From contig JAMWFC010000091.1 of NCBI GenBank assembly GCA_027475525.1, positions 771,621 to 835,620 on the forward strand: DNA of 64,000 bases, read 5' to 3'. Below the pieces are notes generated by a model. The model made no database searches, had not been told where the DNA came from, and saw only the letters and a list, made by a program, of their open reading frames with translations. Source of the stretch: Macrolepiota albuminosa (lineage: Eukaryota; Basidiomycota; Agaricomycetes; Agaricales; Agaricaceae). Positions 23,901-33,612 of the stretch are shown one piece after another (the stretch's first letter is position 1; every line of letters begins with the position of its first letter). Position numbers and translations under genes: made by a program.

Positions 23901-25335
23901 CCCTCACGATAGCTACTTCGCCCAGCACGACCCCCGGAACAACTTCCCCGACGGACGAAGCCCCGACCCCTCTTTCACCCTCTCCCCGGATAACAAAATG
24001 CTCCTCCGGGACGGCCGCATCTACGCCCCGGACTTCAAACACGTACGCCTCGACATCCTCCGACAGCACCACGACCACAAGCTCCGGGGCCACCCGGGAA
24101 TCCGTAAGACCCTCCAACTCATCTCCCGCACTTACTTCTGGCCAGGAATGAAGAAGGACGTCACCCGGTACGTCCGAGCGTGTGAACCCTGCCTCCGGGC
24201 CAAAGTCCCCCGGCACCGCCCCTACGGGCTCCTCAAGCCCCTGCCCGTGGGGAGGCGCCCGTGGTCATCCATCTCCATGGACCACATCGTCGAACTCCCG
24301 GAGTCGGAAGGGTACGACGCCATCCTCGTCATTGTCTGCAGGCTCACTAAGCAGGCCATCTTCGTCCCGTGCCACACCACCGACGACGCCCCGAGATTCG
24401 CCCGGCTCTTCCTCGAATACGTGTTCTCGAAGCACGGACTACCTGACGACATCGTCTCAGACCGAGGCCCCCTCTTCGTCTCGAAGTTCTGGGCGTCCCT
24501 ATGCAAGGCTCTCAGCGTCCGGACCAACCTGTCAACCGCCTACCACCCAGAGACCGACGGCCAGACCGAACGCGTCAACCAGACCCTCGAACAGTACCTC
24601 CGGATTTACGTCAACTACCTCCAGGACGACTGGCGCGCCGAGCTCCCCCTCGCCGAGTTTACTTACAACAATACCCCCCACTCCGCCACCGGGGTGTCCC
24701 CCTTCTTCGCAAACAAGGGGTACCACCCCCGATTGACCTTATCCCTCAGGGACATCCCGGCCCACGCTGCCCACGAAGCGGCCCAGGACCTCCGGGACCT
24801 CCACGAATTCCTCCGGAGTGAGATCGACACCGCGAATAAGGCCTACTCCAAGCATGCGAACCCCCGGCGGGAGAACACGCCCGACTGGCCCCCCGGGACC
24901 CTAGTCTGGCTCGACCGACGCAACCTCCGGACCCGGCGCCCCTCAGTAAAGCTCGACCACAAGCGCTTCGGCCCCTTCAAGATCGCCCGGAAAGTATCCT
25001 CCCACGCCTACCGGCTCGACCTCCCTCCGGGCCTCAAGGGGTTGCACCCCGTGTTCCACGTCCGACTCCTCGAAAAACACGCCCCGGACCCGCTCCCAGG
25101 ACAACGCCCCGACCGGCCCCCACCCCTCGAAGTAGATGACGAGTATCATTACGAGGTGGACCACGTCCTCGACTCCCGAATCATTCGCGGGCGAGTCAAC
25201 TACCTCGTGCGATGGGCCAGCTACGGACCAGAAGACGACACCTGGGAACCCCTGGGAAACCTGAAAAACGCCCCCGACAAACTCCGGGAGTTCCACCGGA
25301 CCCACCCCGGCAAGCCCCGCGCCCCCCGGGGCTGA
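20998..25335 (+). CDS. pol: GypA pol polyprotein with two proteases and a chromodomain
   Basis: Open frame of 1445 codons overlapping the end of gag by 94 nt in the -1 frame; it has no clear start of its own (the first ATG falls inside gag), so expression by frameshifting is inferred. Domains by residue: retropepsin-like 1 at about 93 (VDSGATDNF), retropepsin-like 2 at about 248 (VDSGATGMF), RT about 490-720 with YLDD at 656, RNase H about 770-880, integrase with an HHCC zinc region (HH...CEPC, about 1023-1065) and D,D,E core ([29 protein letters not shown]), and a chromodomain at about 1384-1435 ([11 protein letters not shown] ... [13 protein letters not shown]). No stop or frameshift is visible. 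The chromodomain would steer integration toward modified chromatin; this is known for the group, not shown here. Confidence 0.93.
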   Translation: MPKAPDHGSGRLDHRRGRLRLPVYGKRPSDLEIEDILNRGPDPDVFSAPVSHLRATAQQSSDTLLAHLPSHSPQSLLLRTTLASSPAPVNTLVDSGATDNFIDEAWAALAPQPPQRLPIPIHLRLFDGNPSSAGDITHFVQMPVTFASGHHQTLRLLVTRLHAAAPLVLGLPWLRATNPRIDWRALTLALDRDATQETIPFEPPPPPTGPEDPRCPREEPPGLRSRATRSFVIHVRLGAATERLPALVDSGATGMFISDRLALPYTQLDKPLGLRLFDGNDATAGLITKGHSTTITLDNDLTFPADFLVTRLPEATPIVLGLPWLREVNPDIRWEDLTMTFPSPEAHLAAAIHLYPRASEDPGCPETPRREPIKFPPNVPRNRYKGPHYPARNHRPPRPSPEPNDPPDSPGTPDIKIIGCTPFARILQDGIPAYQLQVSPTLPEEHLRAENTGPDAKTEDQLLAEVVPPEYHEFADVFSEGSAKDLPPHRPYDHKIDLEDGASPPLGKVYNMSEVELRALKDYLDDMLGKGFIRASISAAGAPVLFAKKKDGSLRLCVDYRGLNKITKKNRYPLPLIGDLVDRLSKAKVYSKIDLRSGYNNVRIAPGHEWKTAFRTRYGLFEYLVMPFGMTNSPATFQYFMNDIFHDMNDVFVIVYLDDILIYSDSLDEHRIHVRQVLERLRSHNLHAKPEKCSFHTTEVEYLGVIVTPDGVRMDPAKVEAILNWPPPKNVKEVQSFLGFANFYRRFIDNYSGITKSLNRLTRKDTPWGWDSKCQSAFTLLKEVFTSAPILRHYDPALPVVLECDASDYAIAGILSQMEPDNQELRPVAFYTRSMIPAELNYDIYDKELLAIVKAFKQWRAYLKGTPHRIQVYSDHNNLQYFTTTKLLSRRQARWSEVLSEYDFTIHYRPGRLGAKPDALTRRPDVYPKKSFEAERNAFNHRVVISPEHLNAVLILNEEGILRQVRDAPHDSYFAQHDPRNNFPDGRSPDPSFTLSPDNKMLLRDGRIYAPDFKHVRLDILRQHHDHKLRGHPGIRKTLQLISRTYFWPGMKKDVTRYVRACEPCLRAKVPRHRPYGLLKPLPVGRRPWSSISMDHIVELPESEGYDAILVIVCRLTKQAIFVPCHTTDDAPRFARLFLEYVFSKHGLPDDIVSDRGPLFVSKFWASLCKALSVRTNLSTAYHPETDGQTERVNQTLEQYLRIYVNYLQDDWRAELPLAEFTYNNTPHSATGVSPFFANKGYHPRLTLSLRDIPAHAAHEAAQDLRDLHEFLRSEIDTANKAYSKHANPRRENTPDWPPGTLVWLDRRNLRTRRPSVKLDHKRFGPFKIARKVSSHAYRLDLPPGLKGLHPVFHVRLLEKHAPDPLPGQRPDRPPPLEVDDEYHYEVDHVLDSRIIRGRVNYLVRWASYGPEDDTWEPLGNLKNAPDKLREFHRTHPGKPRAPRG

Positions 25336-25554
25336 AACCCCACAGACGGCCTACAAGGGCGTAACCCCTGCCTCTGGATTCACCCGGGATTCAACTCCCA
25401 CCCATAAGTTTCCTCATCCTCTTCCCCTGACTTTTATTCCCCTATGCTTACCAAAAAAAACCCCCAGATATTTATATACACGCTACTCCTACACTAGATA
25501 CAATGCCCAAGAAAAAAAAAAAGAAGAAAAAAGAAGAGACTACCAAAACGCCCC
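25336..25554 (+). other. Spacer after GypA pol with a lysine-codon run
   Basis: Holds a TATA-like TTTATATACACG at 25470 and an A-rich run starting at 25511 that translates as poly-Lys in a plus-strand frame (25503-25973). That frame overlaps the antisense gene and shows only proline-rich low complexity afterwards, so I do not call it a gene. The 3' end and polyadenylation region of the antisense gene should lie here. Confidence 0.45.
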
Positions 25555-27420
25555 CTACGACCTCGAAGGTCCCCCGGCACTCCCCGACGCCCCCATCCCA
25601 CTACCGGACGCCTCCCTCGACACCCCCGACTCCGGGGCCGCCGGGGGAGCCCCCATCGCAGCCTCCATCGACGACAGGACCGCGGCCACTCGCTCCTCGT
25701 ATGAGGGGAGGGGCTCCCCCGCGTCCGCCGCCATCTCCACCCATGACCCTGGAACGATCACGTTGCGCCTCCGGTGGGCCGCCAGTAATCGTCCCCACTG
25801 CTCCAACCCTCGACTCACCTCCGTCGACGAAAGCCCCGGCGTGGCTGCAAGACCCTGCTGGACGAAAGCATACGCCGAGGCCCCTCCGTCCAGCAGGAGA
25901 CGGTGTTCTCGCGCCCAACCTAGAACAGGATCAGCCGGAACCCCCGGACACGTGCAAGGTCACTCACGCATAGCTTCGCCACGGGCGGCTGCCACGCTCC
26001 CCACCAGCCAGCCCCGGCGACGCACCAGGGCCGCCTGGGCTCCCTCCACCCTCCCCAGCAGCTCCCTCAGCTCTGCCTCCCGCGTCTCCGACACCACCTG
26101 TCCCGACCCTACCCCGTCCCCTTGCTCCAAGCGGGCCCTCAAGCCCGCCACCTCCACCTCCAAGGCCTCCCGGGCCCGCACGACCACGCCCATCTCCTCC
26201 TGTAACCCCTCCCTCGCCTGCCGCTCCCGCTGGCCCTCCTCGATGACATCCCGGAGTCGCGACAGCAGGTGGCGCTCCCGAGCACCGGCCTCCTCGAGCT
26301 GACGGCAGAAGGCAGCAAGGTCCTCCTCTGCCCCGGGTACGCGGGATGGGCCAGACACCGGACGACCCGAGCCCGGAGAAAACACTCGTCCCGGGAGGTT
26401 CGAAGGACCCGCGACCCCAATCCCTGGGGACCCTCGGCGACGTTGGGCAGGGGGCGCGTCGTCCTCGTCCGACGAGTCTCGGGCCCGTCGCTTGCTCTTG
26501 TCGACCCCAGCCCCGGGGGACCCTCGGCGACGCTGGGCGGGGGGCGCGTCCTCTTCGTCTGACGACTCTCGAGCCCGTCGCTTGCCCTTATCCACCCGCC
26601 GGGACGGCGGCGACTCCGAAGGCGACGACTCCGGGACAACCCGTGGCGTGACCACACGACGCCTGCGGGGACGACGACGTGCGACTCTAACCCCCTCGGC
26701 CCCAGCTTCCGGAGACCCCCTGGCTCGGGCCCTGGTCCCGGGGCTCTCCCGCAGCCTCTCCATCACCCACTCCTCGTCCCATCCCTGCTCCCGGGCCATG
26801 CAACGCGCCCGCCACGCCAACACCACCGAGCACCTCTCGTGTCGAAGGCGGCACGCCACGCACATAGAGGTATCTCGGCGTGACCCCGCCGTAGGCTCCT
26901 CGAAGACGCAAGACACCCCCCGACGCGCACACATCACACACTACAGGGGTCAGCAGAAACCTCTCGGGAGGCAGATCCACGCACCGGACCCGCTGCCTCG
27001 CACCAAGCTCGTTCCGGCGGCCCCCGATGTCGCCCCTGAGCCGTCGCAAACTGCTCCGCCGTCACCTGGGCTTGGGGGATCCGCTGTACCACCGGAACCT
27101 CCCACACTTGGCCCACGCCGAGGGTGGGTCGCCGCTCGACTCGGACCGAAGGGACGGGGACAGAGGGGGACTGGGCTGTCGAAGGCCCGGCGACCGGTGC
27201 CGGGTCCGAAGTTTGGGAGATCCTCCCTGCAACGGGGTAACGTCAGCAGTATTGCAAAAGCCTCGCCGGAATACCCACGGGCAAGTTCCTCAATATGCCG
27301 GCGGTCCCGGCGTCCCTCGTAGGCGCTCCGACGCGCATCGTACTCCTCCCAGACGGCCAGGGAGTTGTCCCCGGCCGGGGGAGGGGTTGGGGAGCGGAGA
27401 GGCGTCTGTTCGCGCAACAT
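25555..27420 (-). CDS. Antisense spliced gene in GypA: Zn2Cys6-like cluster plus coiled coil
   Basis: Minus-strand gene between pol and the 3' LTR. Start ATG at 27418-27420 (MLREQTPLRSPTPPPAGDNS). Exon with GVGQVWEVPVVQRIPQ, then a 44-bp GT-AG intron at 26941-26984 (phase 0). Next exon begins CVMCARRGVSC and continues to CVACRLRHERC: C-x2-C-x6-C-x15-C-x2-C-x6-C, the fungal binuclear zinc-cluster pattern with a slightly long loop. A basic linker, two 30-residue repeats (RRARDSSDEDDAPPAQRRRG type) and a heptad-like coiled coil follow (RDVIEEGQRERQAREGLQEE). A further GTGAGT donor near 25967 probably joins a last exon (EQWGRLLAAHRRRNVIVPGS) ending at 25555. At least one more intron lies near 27200. 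I infer a nuclear DNA-binding accessory protein; target unknown. Confidence 0.6.
26427..26606. repeat. In-frame 90-bp tandem repeat in the antisense gene
   Basis: Two ~90-bp units (GGGGACCCTCGGCGACG...CGTCGCTTG) encode two 30-residue minus-strand repeats, KSKRRARDSSDEDDAPPAQR and KGKRRARESSDEEDAPPAQR plus RRGSPG. The copies differ at synonymous and conservative sites, so this repeat is genuine and not of the 77-bp kind. Confidence 0.85.
26941..26984 (-). other. Intron of the antisense gene
   Basis: Minus strand donor CCG|GTGCGT and acceptor CTGTAG|TGTGTG. The old copy has CCA|GTGAGT and TTATAG|TGCATG at 2819-2866, same phase. Removing it joins ...WCEAAGP to CVMCARRGVSC and completes the zinc cluster. 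Confidence 0.65.
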
Positions 27421-27442
27421 GGGAAGACAGGGAGCCTTCCAA

Positions 27443-27596
27443 GACTGGCGCTGCCCTTTTCTAGCCCCCCGACTGATGGCATCAACCTTCGAAACTTCGA
27501 ATTCGGCTCCCACGAAGGGGACTGGCGCTGCCCTTTTCTAGCCCCCCGACTGATGGCATCAACCTTCGAAACTTCGAATTCGGCTCCCACGAAGGG
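27443..27596. repeat. Exact 77-bp tandem duplication (d)
   Basis: Units 27443-27519 and 27520-27596 are identical (GACTGGCGCTGCCC...CACGAAGGG). It lies just upstream of the antisense gene's start codon, in its presumed leader. Confidence 0.95.
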
Positions 27597-27629
27597 CACT
27601 CCCCCAACGCCTCGTAGGGACTCAGCGCT

Positions 27630-27643
27630 AAAGGGGGGGGAAC
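27630..27643 (+). promoter_or_regulatory. GypA polypurine tract
   Basis: AAAGGGGGGGGAAC directly abuts the 3' LTR at 27644. The decayed copy has the matching GGGGGGGTGA before 3496. Confidence 0.8.
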
Positions 27644-28509
27644 TGTCACGAGCCACGCCTGCGCCACCCCGACCCCCCTACCCCCCAGTAAGTCCTGCCT
27701 GGAACCCCTCCCTTGAGACCCAACCCCCAGCACGCCCCCGGAACACATCGGGACAAGGCCGACTAGATCCGATGCCACCCCGACCAGGGCCGACCCGGCC
27801 CAACCCGATGCCCAACCCCCGGATAAGGCCCGAAGCCCCGCCAACGCGCCACGTGCCCCGGACGCCGCCCCAAGCCTCGATCGATCATGCCGGAGGCCGC
27901 CCCCCACTTGACGCCGCCCTCCCGGCGCCACTCCCGAACCTGGGCAATACACCGCAACCCATCTACGCCCCCCAGGACTACACGACCGCAGAGGACTGAC
28001 ACCCGGACAATACGCCGCATGGGACGCACACATGGAAGGGGGTACGGACCTTACCCAGGGGGCCGGAGCTCAGCCGGCACCTGGTACTTAACCCGCAGCT
28101 CGTAGTACGTTACGGTAGTCTTGATATTGCTATAAACTCGTCTCTATACTCTCCTGTCTATTTCATACTTGTCTCAATCTATCTGTCTTACTCTCTCAAG
28201 TCTCCCGGCCCTTTAAAAGTCTCACTTCAATTCTAACTTAGTCTCCCGGTCCCCGTCTCAGTCTCCCGGTCTCAGTCTCTCCCTCCGATCACCCCTCTGC
28301 CCCAACAAGGCTCCGCCCACCCCCGCCTCGTATTCCGGACTTAGCCCGGGATCCTGCTCTACCTTCTCCTACGAACTCCGGCGCTCCGTAGCCACCCCGC
28401 GCCCTACCCAAAACTCCGGAACTCACCCGGAGACTCTCCGTAGACTTCGAGTCCGCCTAGTAAGGACCCGCTTGCCCCCGGAGGCCCCCGTCGTCAGCGG
28501 AACCTGACA
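27644..28509 (+). repeat. 3' LTR of intact GypA
   Basis: 866 bp, same length as the 5' LTR. The differences I see from the 5' LTR are CTGGG for CCGGG near 27942, CCAGG for CCGGG near 27974 and CGCATG for CACATG near 28016. Followed by GTCTA and copia-type sequence. Confidence 0.95.
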
Positions 28510-28512
28510 GTC

Positions 28513-29165
28513 TATGTACATAACTAGACCTAGCATTCACTGCCATGTTACTAGAACAATATCATTTGAACCTCTCTCAGAAGCACTTGCTAGCTGTGAA
28601 AGGAGTCTTATGTTATCTCTCTAAAATGTGCAATTATGCAATTGAATACAATTTCTCAAGAACACCTCCCAATTCTTCAATTCAAATGATATTACTAACT
28701 GATTTTAATATAGTCAATGCAGACTGTGCTTCTGATTTTACAGATTGTCAGAGTATTTTAGGTTATGCTTTTTTCATCTTTTCCAGTCTAGTCTCATGGT
28801 CATCAGTCAAACAACAAACTGTAGCTCTTTTATTGACAGAGGCTAAATATATGTCAATAGCTCATGCTATGCAAGTAGCCATTTGATATTTTATACCTTT
28901 TTTAAATTTTCTGATATCTCATCCTTTCCTAATATTCTGCAACAACAAAAATGCCCTTGATATTGCAAATTTGAACTCAACCAGCACACAATCCAAACAC
29001 ATAGACATCTGATACTATTTCATATATCAACATCTTCACAGTAGATTGTTTGTTTTGTCATAAATACCAACTTCCAAAATGATTGCAAATATCTTTATGA
29101 AACCACTGGGAAAAGACCTTCATTACAAATTTGTAAAAGCTTTAAATATTATATCTTTACCTTAA
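28513..29165 (+). pseudogene. Ty1/copia RNase H relic
   Basis: A plus-strand frame reads FTAMLLEQYHLNLSQKHLLA, then SWSSVKQQTVALLLTEAKYM, then STQSKHID and IANIFMKPLGKDLHYKFVKA. These are the C-terminal signatures of copia polyproteins (KQ.TV..S..EAEY, SK.I.I..H, T.KMIADI.TKPL). Several stops occur (TGA at about 28886, TGA at 29010). Left edge coincides with the GypA 3' LTR. Confidence 0.8.
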
Positions 29166-29229
29166 ACTCTTAAATTTTTTTCTTTTTTCTTTCTCATTCA
29201 TTATAATTACTTCATCACTGATGAAATTG

Positions 29230-29500
29230 TGTTAGATGGATGTTATTCTATTGGGTCAGTTGGACTATGTAGTCACATGATTTGGAGTTTAAAGACACAT
29301 TTGCATGATATTACATTCTCAGTTACTATCTGTCATTAAGATGATCTACTGAGCATATAAATGTCTAGCTATATTATATAATAACCTCCTACTAATTGTA
29401 TATCATTGGACAGTATTTCAACTGTTTCATAAGTATGATTAATATGAGTTACTATCTGTTATTAAGACAATCTACTGAAGATTACTTCAACTGTTCGTAG
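29230..29500 (+). repeat. Possible copia LTR remnant
   Basis: TGTTAGATGGATGTTATTC starts 65 bp after the RNase H stop, and TGTTA is a common copia LTR start. The phrase AGTTACTATCTGT(C/T)ATTAAGA occurs twice (29320, 29447). No clear polypurine tract or second LTR is visible, so boundaries are guesses. Confidence 0.35.
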
Positions 29501-32200
29501 GTTCTTGCAACTGATCTTACAAATCCATAGTTTCTTGCTGCAGTATTTGCCAGCATGAGGCTACTCAAGGGGTTTAGACTTGAAAGTATTGCTACTACAC
29601 CATGCATGCCCTCATATTTATATATCAATAAGGATATATTGCATAACATTATGTACAAATACAATACTGATTTATATATGCCTAAATATACCACTTACAT
29701 ATCATTTATGCCTATTTACTATGTTATTCCTAACCAGCATCTACAAAACAATGGATAAGTGTGCTGAAAATGGACTTAAGTCCTGAATATATGAGTAGCT
29801 GCAATGTACATGTGACATATAAGTTTGAATGCTTGTCATGCAGAGGTCTCCAAAACTGCTCTTACTCTAGAAATCCCCATAGACATCAATAGTGCACTAT
29901 TTATTTACTTTAGAGTTTCAACTTGTTATCTATTAATTTGAATTCAATTCAAGTAACAGCTTGAATTGAAATCAATAAAATCCATCAGCATTATAAAGGT
30001 ATATATGCCTATTTAAACCCACAAAACTTGTGAACTTGAGAATTTAATTACAGTGGATTTCATTTAAATCAAATTCAGTAAACTTTAAAATTTGCATCAA
30101 TATAAAAGTCAAATCTCATGAGATTGATTTGGCTAGAGCAATGAGGTTCAAACAGAATACAATAAGAGCAAGCAGATCTCAAAGAGAAATGCATCTGGCA
30201 ACCAAGCTCTCAACATAAAAAGACTCTCACATAAGATGCAAGCATAAAAGCAGTTTATATGTCTATTATTAGTCTACAACATTTCAAACAGGAACTACTA
30301 GATAGATGGCTGGTGGCTGGCAGGATGAAGTTTATGCAGAGTAGCTGGATAGTGATCAATAATAATTTTGTTGATACCAATTATAGCATGAGTTCTAGAA
30401 GTAGTGTAAAGAAGAGTTAGTGTTCAAAAAAAACTTGTTCCAATATGAGTGCTGAGCCCCAGTCAAAAGTCATGCTATTAAAAAAAATTTCCACACATTA
30501 TGACACATCTGATATAGCATAATGTATTGTAATGTTTAAATGCTGGATTAATATTTGAACTGTTTTTAGAGAATATTCTTTAAGATTTTCTTGCATTACA
30601 AACATTAAAAATATATTAAAATAACTGGACTTCTTATTCACTACTATACATAACATTAATTCGCATTATTTTCAAAAGGCCTTCTTGCCTCCTCATCTCA
30701 TTATATCTTTGCTTTTACTACTAAATCCATCATATCTGTATACCACTGCAGCTGATTGCACAAAATTTGCCAATCTATATTAGTCATGTCCTTGCTCAAG
30801 GTTGCTTTGAAGTCCTGGTTGTTAAGTCATTCTGATTTTCATCAGCTTTATCAAGATTATAGAAGAATCTTAGGAATATGTACCTTGAGATGCTGCTAGC
30901 TTCTCTGTAGCAAGCTTTATTGTATTAGTGAGTTTCTTCTACATTACCAAGAAAGCCAGAAAAGAATTTTTAAGAATACTATACAATGAACTGCAGTCTT
31001 TGCCTAAGTTTCAAATTCTTAAGAATAACAAAGATAGATCAGAACAATAAAAACTCTTCAATAGTGCAACATACCTTGCATGATGTTGGAGAGAAGAACT
31101 TGAAGTAATGTTCAAAATCAGCTTTTATGCTACTAAGATGACTTTGGAGCCAATCTTTCATTACAAAATTTCTGAGACGCTATCAGTTTTGCTCATTAAT
31201 ATAGTTGGAACTCACTTGTTTGTATAGCCAATATCTACAACGGCCAAAAGTACTAATTTAATCTTCTTGTTGGGCCAAATTGCACTTGTCAAAGTATTGT
31301 GGATTGAGATTAGTAAAGAACTTGTTATAATATTGGTAACTTCTAAAGCAGCTCGAAAGGAATGAAACATAGGCTTTTTACATAAGTTGAAAATATACCT
31401 TAAGAAACAGAAAGTAGATTTATATATGTAAGTAAGAATACAGGTGTCAGAGTTGTTAAAAACATTGTGGATGATAGCAGTGGCTGTGCAGATTGCAGTG
31501 TTAAGGCCAAGGCTAGAAATGGTATTTGTGAAGATGATAGCAGTGGCAGAGGCATGGAGTCTTGAAATAACGATAGTAGTAGTGCAAGACCTGTAAAGGC
31601 TAAGGGTGGTGGTGGCTGTTTGAACTGTGCAACTTGTTGAGAAGTTGAAGACAATGGCAGTGGCCCAATAGATTGAAGAATACTGTCAAGTTGAAGTGTG
31701 CTACTAAGTCTAAGATAATTTTTGTCAGCAGAAATTCAAATAGTAGCATGAAATTCACAAAGAATCAACTAGACTTATCATAAGATTGCTGATCCCATAA
31801 ATATGCTTCTCCTGTTAATTTGCAGATGTTGGTTTTTTTATAGCAGAAACAATGATAGTAGAAAGCTCAATGTTAATATTATCTATTTTGAGTATTGCTG
31901 AGTCGTTAATAAGTAGAAAATCTTGAAGTGAACTTAAACATGACTATCATTGCTTTTTGGTTAAGCAATAATTGTTGTTCTTCTCATGTTTCTGCTGGTT
32001 TTGTATCCAGAATGTATAAACACAAGATGCTCAATAACCAAGTTTCCAGGATCCTTTACAGAAACAAAACTTCATGAACTCATGATCCATCTCAATCTGA
32101 AGATAATTTATAATGTAATCATCAAGTTTTCTCCATATTGGTCAATGCAGTAACTGTGTTTTAAGTAAGTTCAATAGCCAACAAAACTTCTAACCAAACT
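29501..32200. other. AT-rich transposon graveyard, no gene recognised
   Basis: About 2.7 kb of low-GC, CG-poor sequence with only short chance frames. I see no coding signature, array or inverted repeat I can defend. The minus frame at 31654-31400 is Leu/Ser low complexity. Confidence 0.5.
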
Positions 32201-32220
32201 TATATAATTGTCATGACTTT

Positions 32221-32640
32221 ACTGGTCTACCATGTTGTGTCTTCTAAATAAGGATGCCTATTGTTGGTTGTGTCTTTCAAAGGTCATCCTTGCTTTGGTT
32301 TTTGAGTAGCAAAACCATCTGTATCCTCTTCTGTTCATTCCATGAGCTTTTTATATGATAACTTCATCCAGAATTGGATGTCCTTGTAATCTTTTCATTT
32401 TAATAGTGGTGGTAGAGCTTTAAAAATAAGAGAACTGTCTTGGATAATGGAATTGTTAATTTTTTTGAGCAATTGTTGGTAAGTATTTCTAAAGATATAT
32501 TAGAGATATAATTGCAAATAAATTTATACTCATTCTGAGTTCTCTAGCTTTCTTCAAAGACAGGCTAATTCACAATTGAGAGCAGCATTTTCATCTTGCA
32601 AATGCTGAACTAATGTTATATACCTCACATCATAATCTAT
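32221..32640 (-). pseudogene. Relic of a multi-copy basidiomycete hypothetical gene
   Basis: On the minus strand one frame reads KDYKDIQFWMKLSYKKLME, then (stop) TEEDTDGFATQKPKQG, (stop) PLKDTTNNRHPYLEDTTW. All of these interruptions are TGA where Arg (CGA) would fit, so the frame itself is intact. Upstream is LQDENAALNCELACL, a coiled-coil-like helix. The 'FWxKxSYxxxxExxEDxTG...GRPxK...NRHPYLED' pattern matches, from memory, a widespread agaricomycete family found near transposons. Function unknown. Confidence 0.45.
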
Positions 32641-32649
32641 GTGAGGAGC

Positions 32650-33610
32650 TTCAAAGCGATTCTGAGCATGTAGATGTGTAACTGGAACATAACATGATAT
32701 CTATAAAATCTCTTGAGAGCATTAGCATATCATCCAACAAATGAATCTTGCTTTGAGCTGCTGATGTTGTAAAAACATAAAAGTAGGTGACCTGTCTAGA
32801 GAACTCTCTCCTTTAGATGACAATGGCTTCTTATGTTGGTTATGACTAAAACTGGAACACACTGCTGCAGAGGAGTCTAGAGGTGAAATTTCAGAGGACA
32901 TATGCATGCATATAGTGCTAGCAACAAGCACAGATATTAAATAGTATAAGTAATAATGAGTAGTTTTGAAAACAAAGTGAGTTGATGTCACAGTTACTTT
33001 TGCTAAGTTCTTGATTTGTTTTAACCAACAACTACTTGACTATCTGGCTAGAAGTGTTAGCAAGCTTCATGTGCCTTTCTTTGGATGAAATCAGCAAACT
33101 AAATCATGTCATTTTGCTCAAAAGTAGAAACCTTGCATATAAGAATTTACTCAATCAATTGGAGTCTCTTTGGTATTTAGCACTCTAACACTTTTATTCT
33201 CTTTTAAAAAGATTGATCTTTTATATTCTTGTTTCAAGTGCACTTCTAAAGGATAATAGCCCTAAGAAGTCTAATGTGATCGATTCTGAATCAAACAATA
33301 CAACTACAAGCATCTTAGGCAAGATTTGACATATCAAATATTTTTTTGATGGCAGAAAACTTGTTTATTGTTGCTCGGACTCTATTTTGGTGAGTTCAGA
33401 ATACAGATTTTAATTTACATGATTGATATATGATATATATAGACTGTGGATGATGATTCTGACTGTACTTTATTGAATGACAACAATAGCATGACTCTTT
33501 GTGATATATTGAAAAAAAAACTAGATTCTTTAGACTTCTACTATTCACTTTTCTATGTACTTTGTAGTTATAATTACTGGTGTTTATAATGTTCAGGTTC
33601 TACTACAGTT
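32650..33610. other. AT-rich sequence, nothing recognised
   Basis: Short minus-strand frame 32991-32722 lies directly upstream of the previous relic and may be its decayed N-terminal part (Ser-rich). Otherwise no feature. Confidence 0.4.
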
Positions 33611-33612
33611 AG

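Larger units (their letters stand above)
17393..28509 (+). mobile_element. Full-length chromodomain Ty3/gypsy element GypA
   Basis: LTR (17393-18258), gag, pol (two proteases, RT, RNase H, integrase, chromodomain), an antisense spliced gene, a polypurine tract and LTR (27644-28509), 11117 bp in all. It is GC- and CG-rich, unlike all its relatives in the window. The near-identical LTRs suggest a recent insertion. The flanks do not show a target duplication (GTAAC on the left, GTCTA on the right): left lies a GypA relic, right a copia relic. The polyprotein order is that of chromoviruses. Gag carries a 77-bp duplication that breaks its frame. Confidence 0.93.

Noticed and set aside
25503..25973. 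Plus-strand ORF starting with a poly-lysine run
   Set aside because: A-rich slippage tract followed by proline-rich low complexity, and it overlaps the better supported antisense gene on the other strand.
31400..31654. Minus ORF in the AT-rich graveyard
   Set aside because: Leu/Ser low complexity with no recognisable family.
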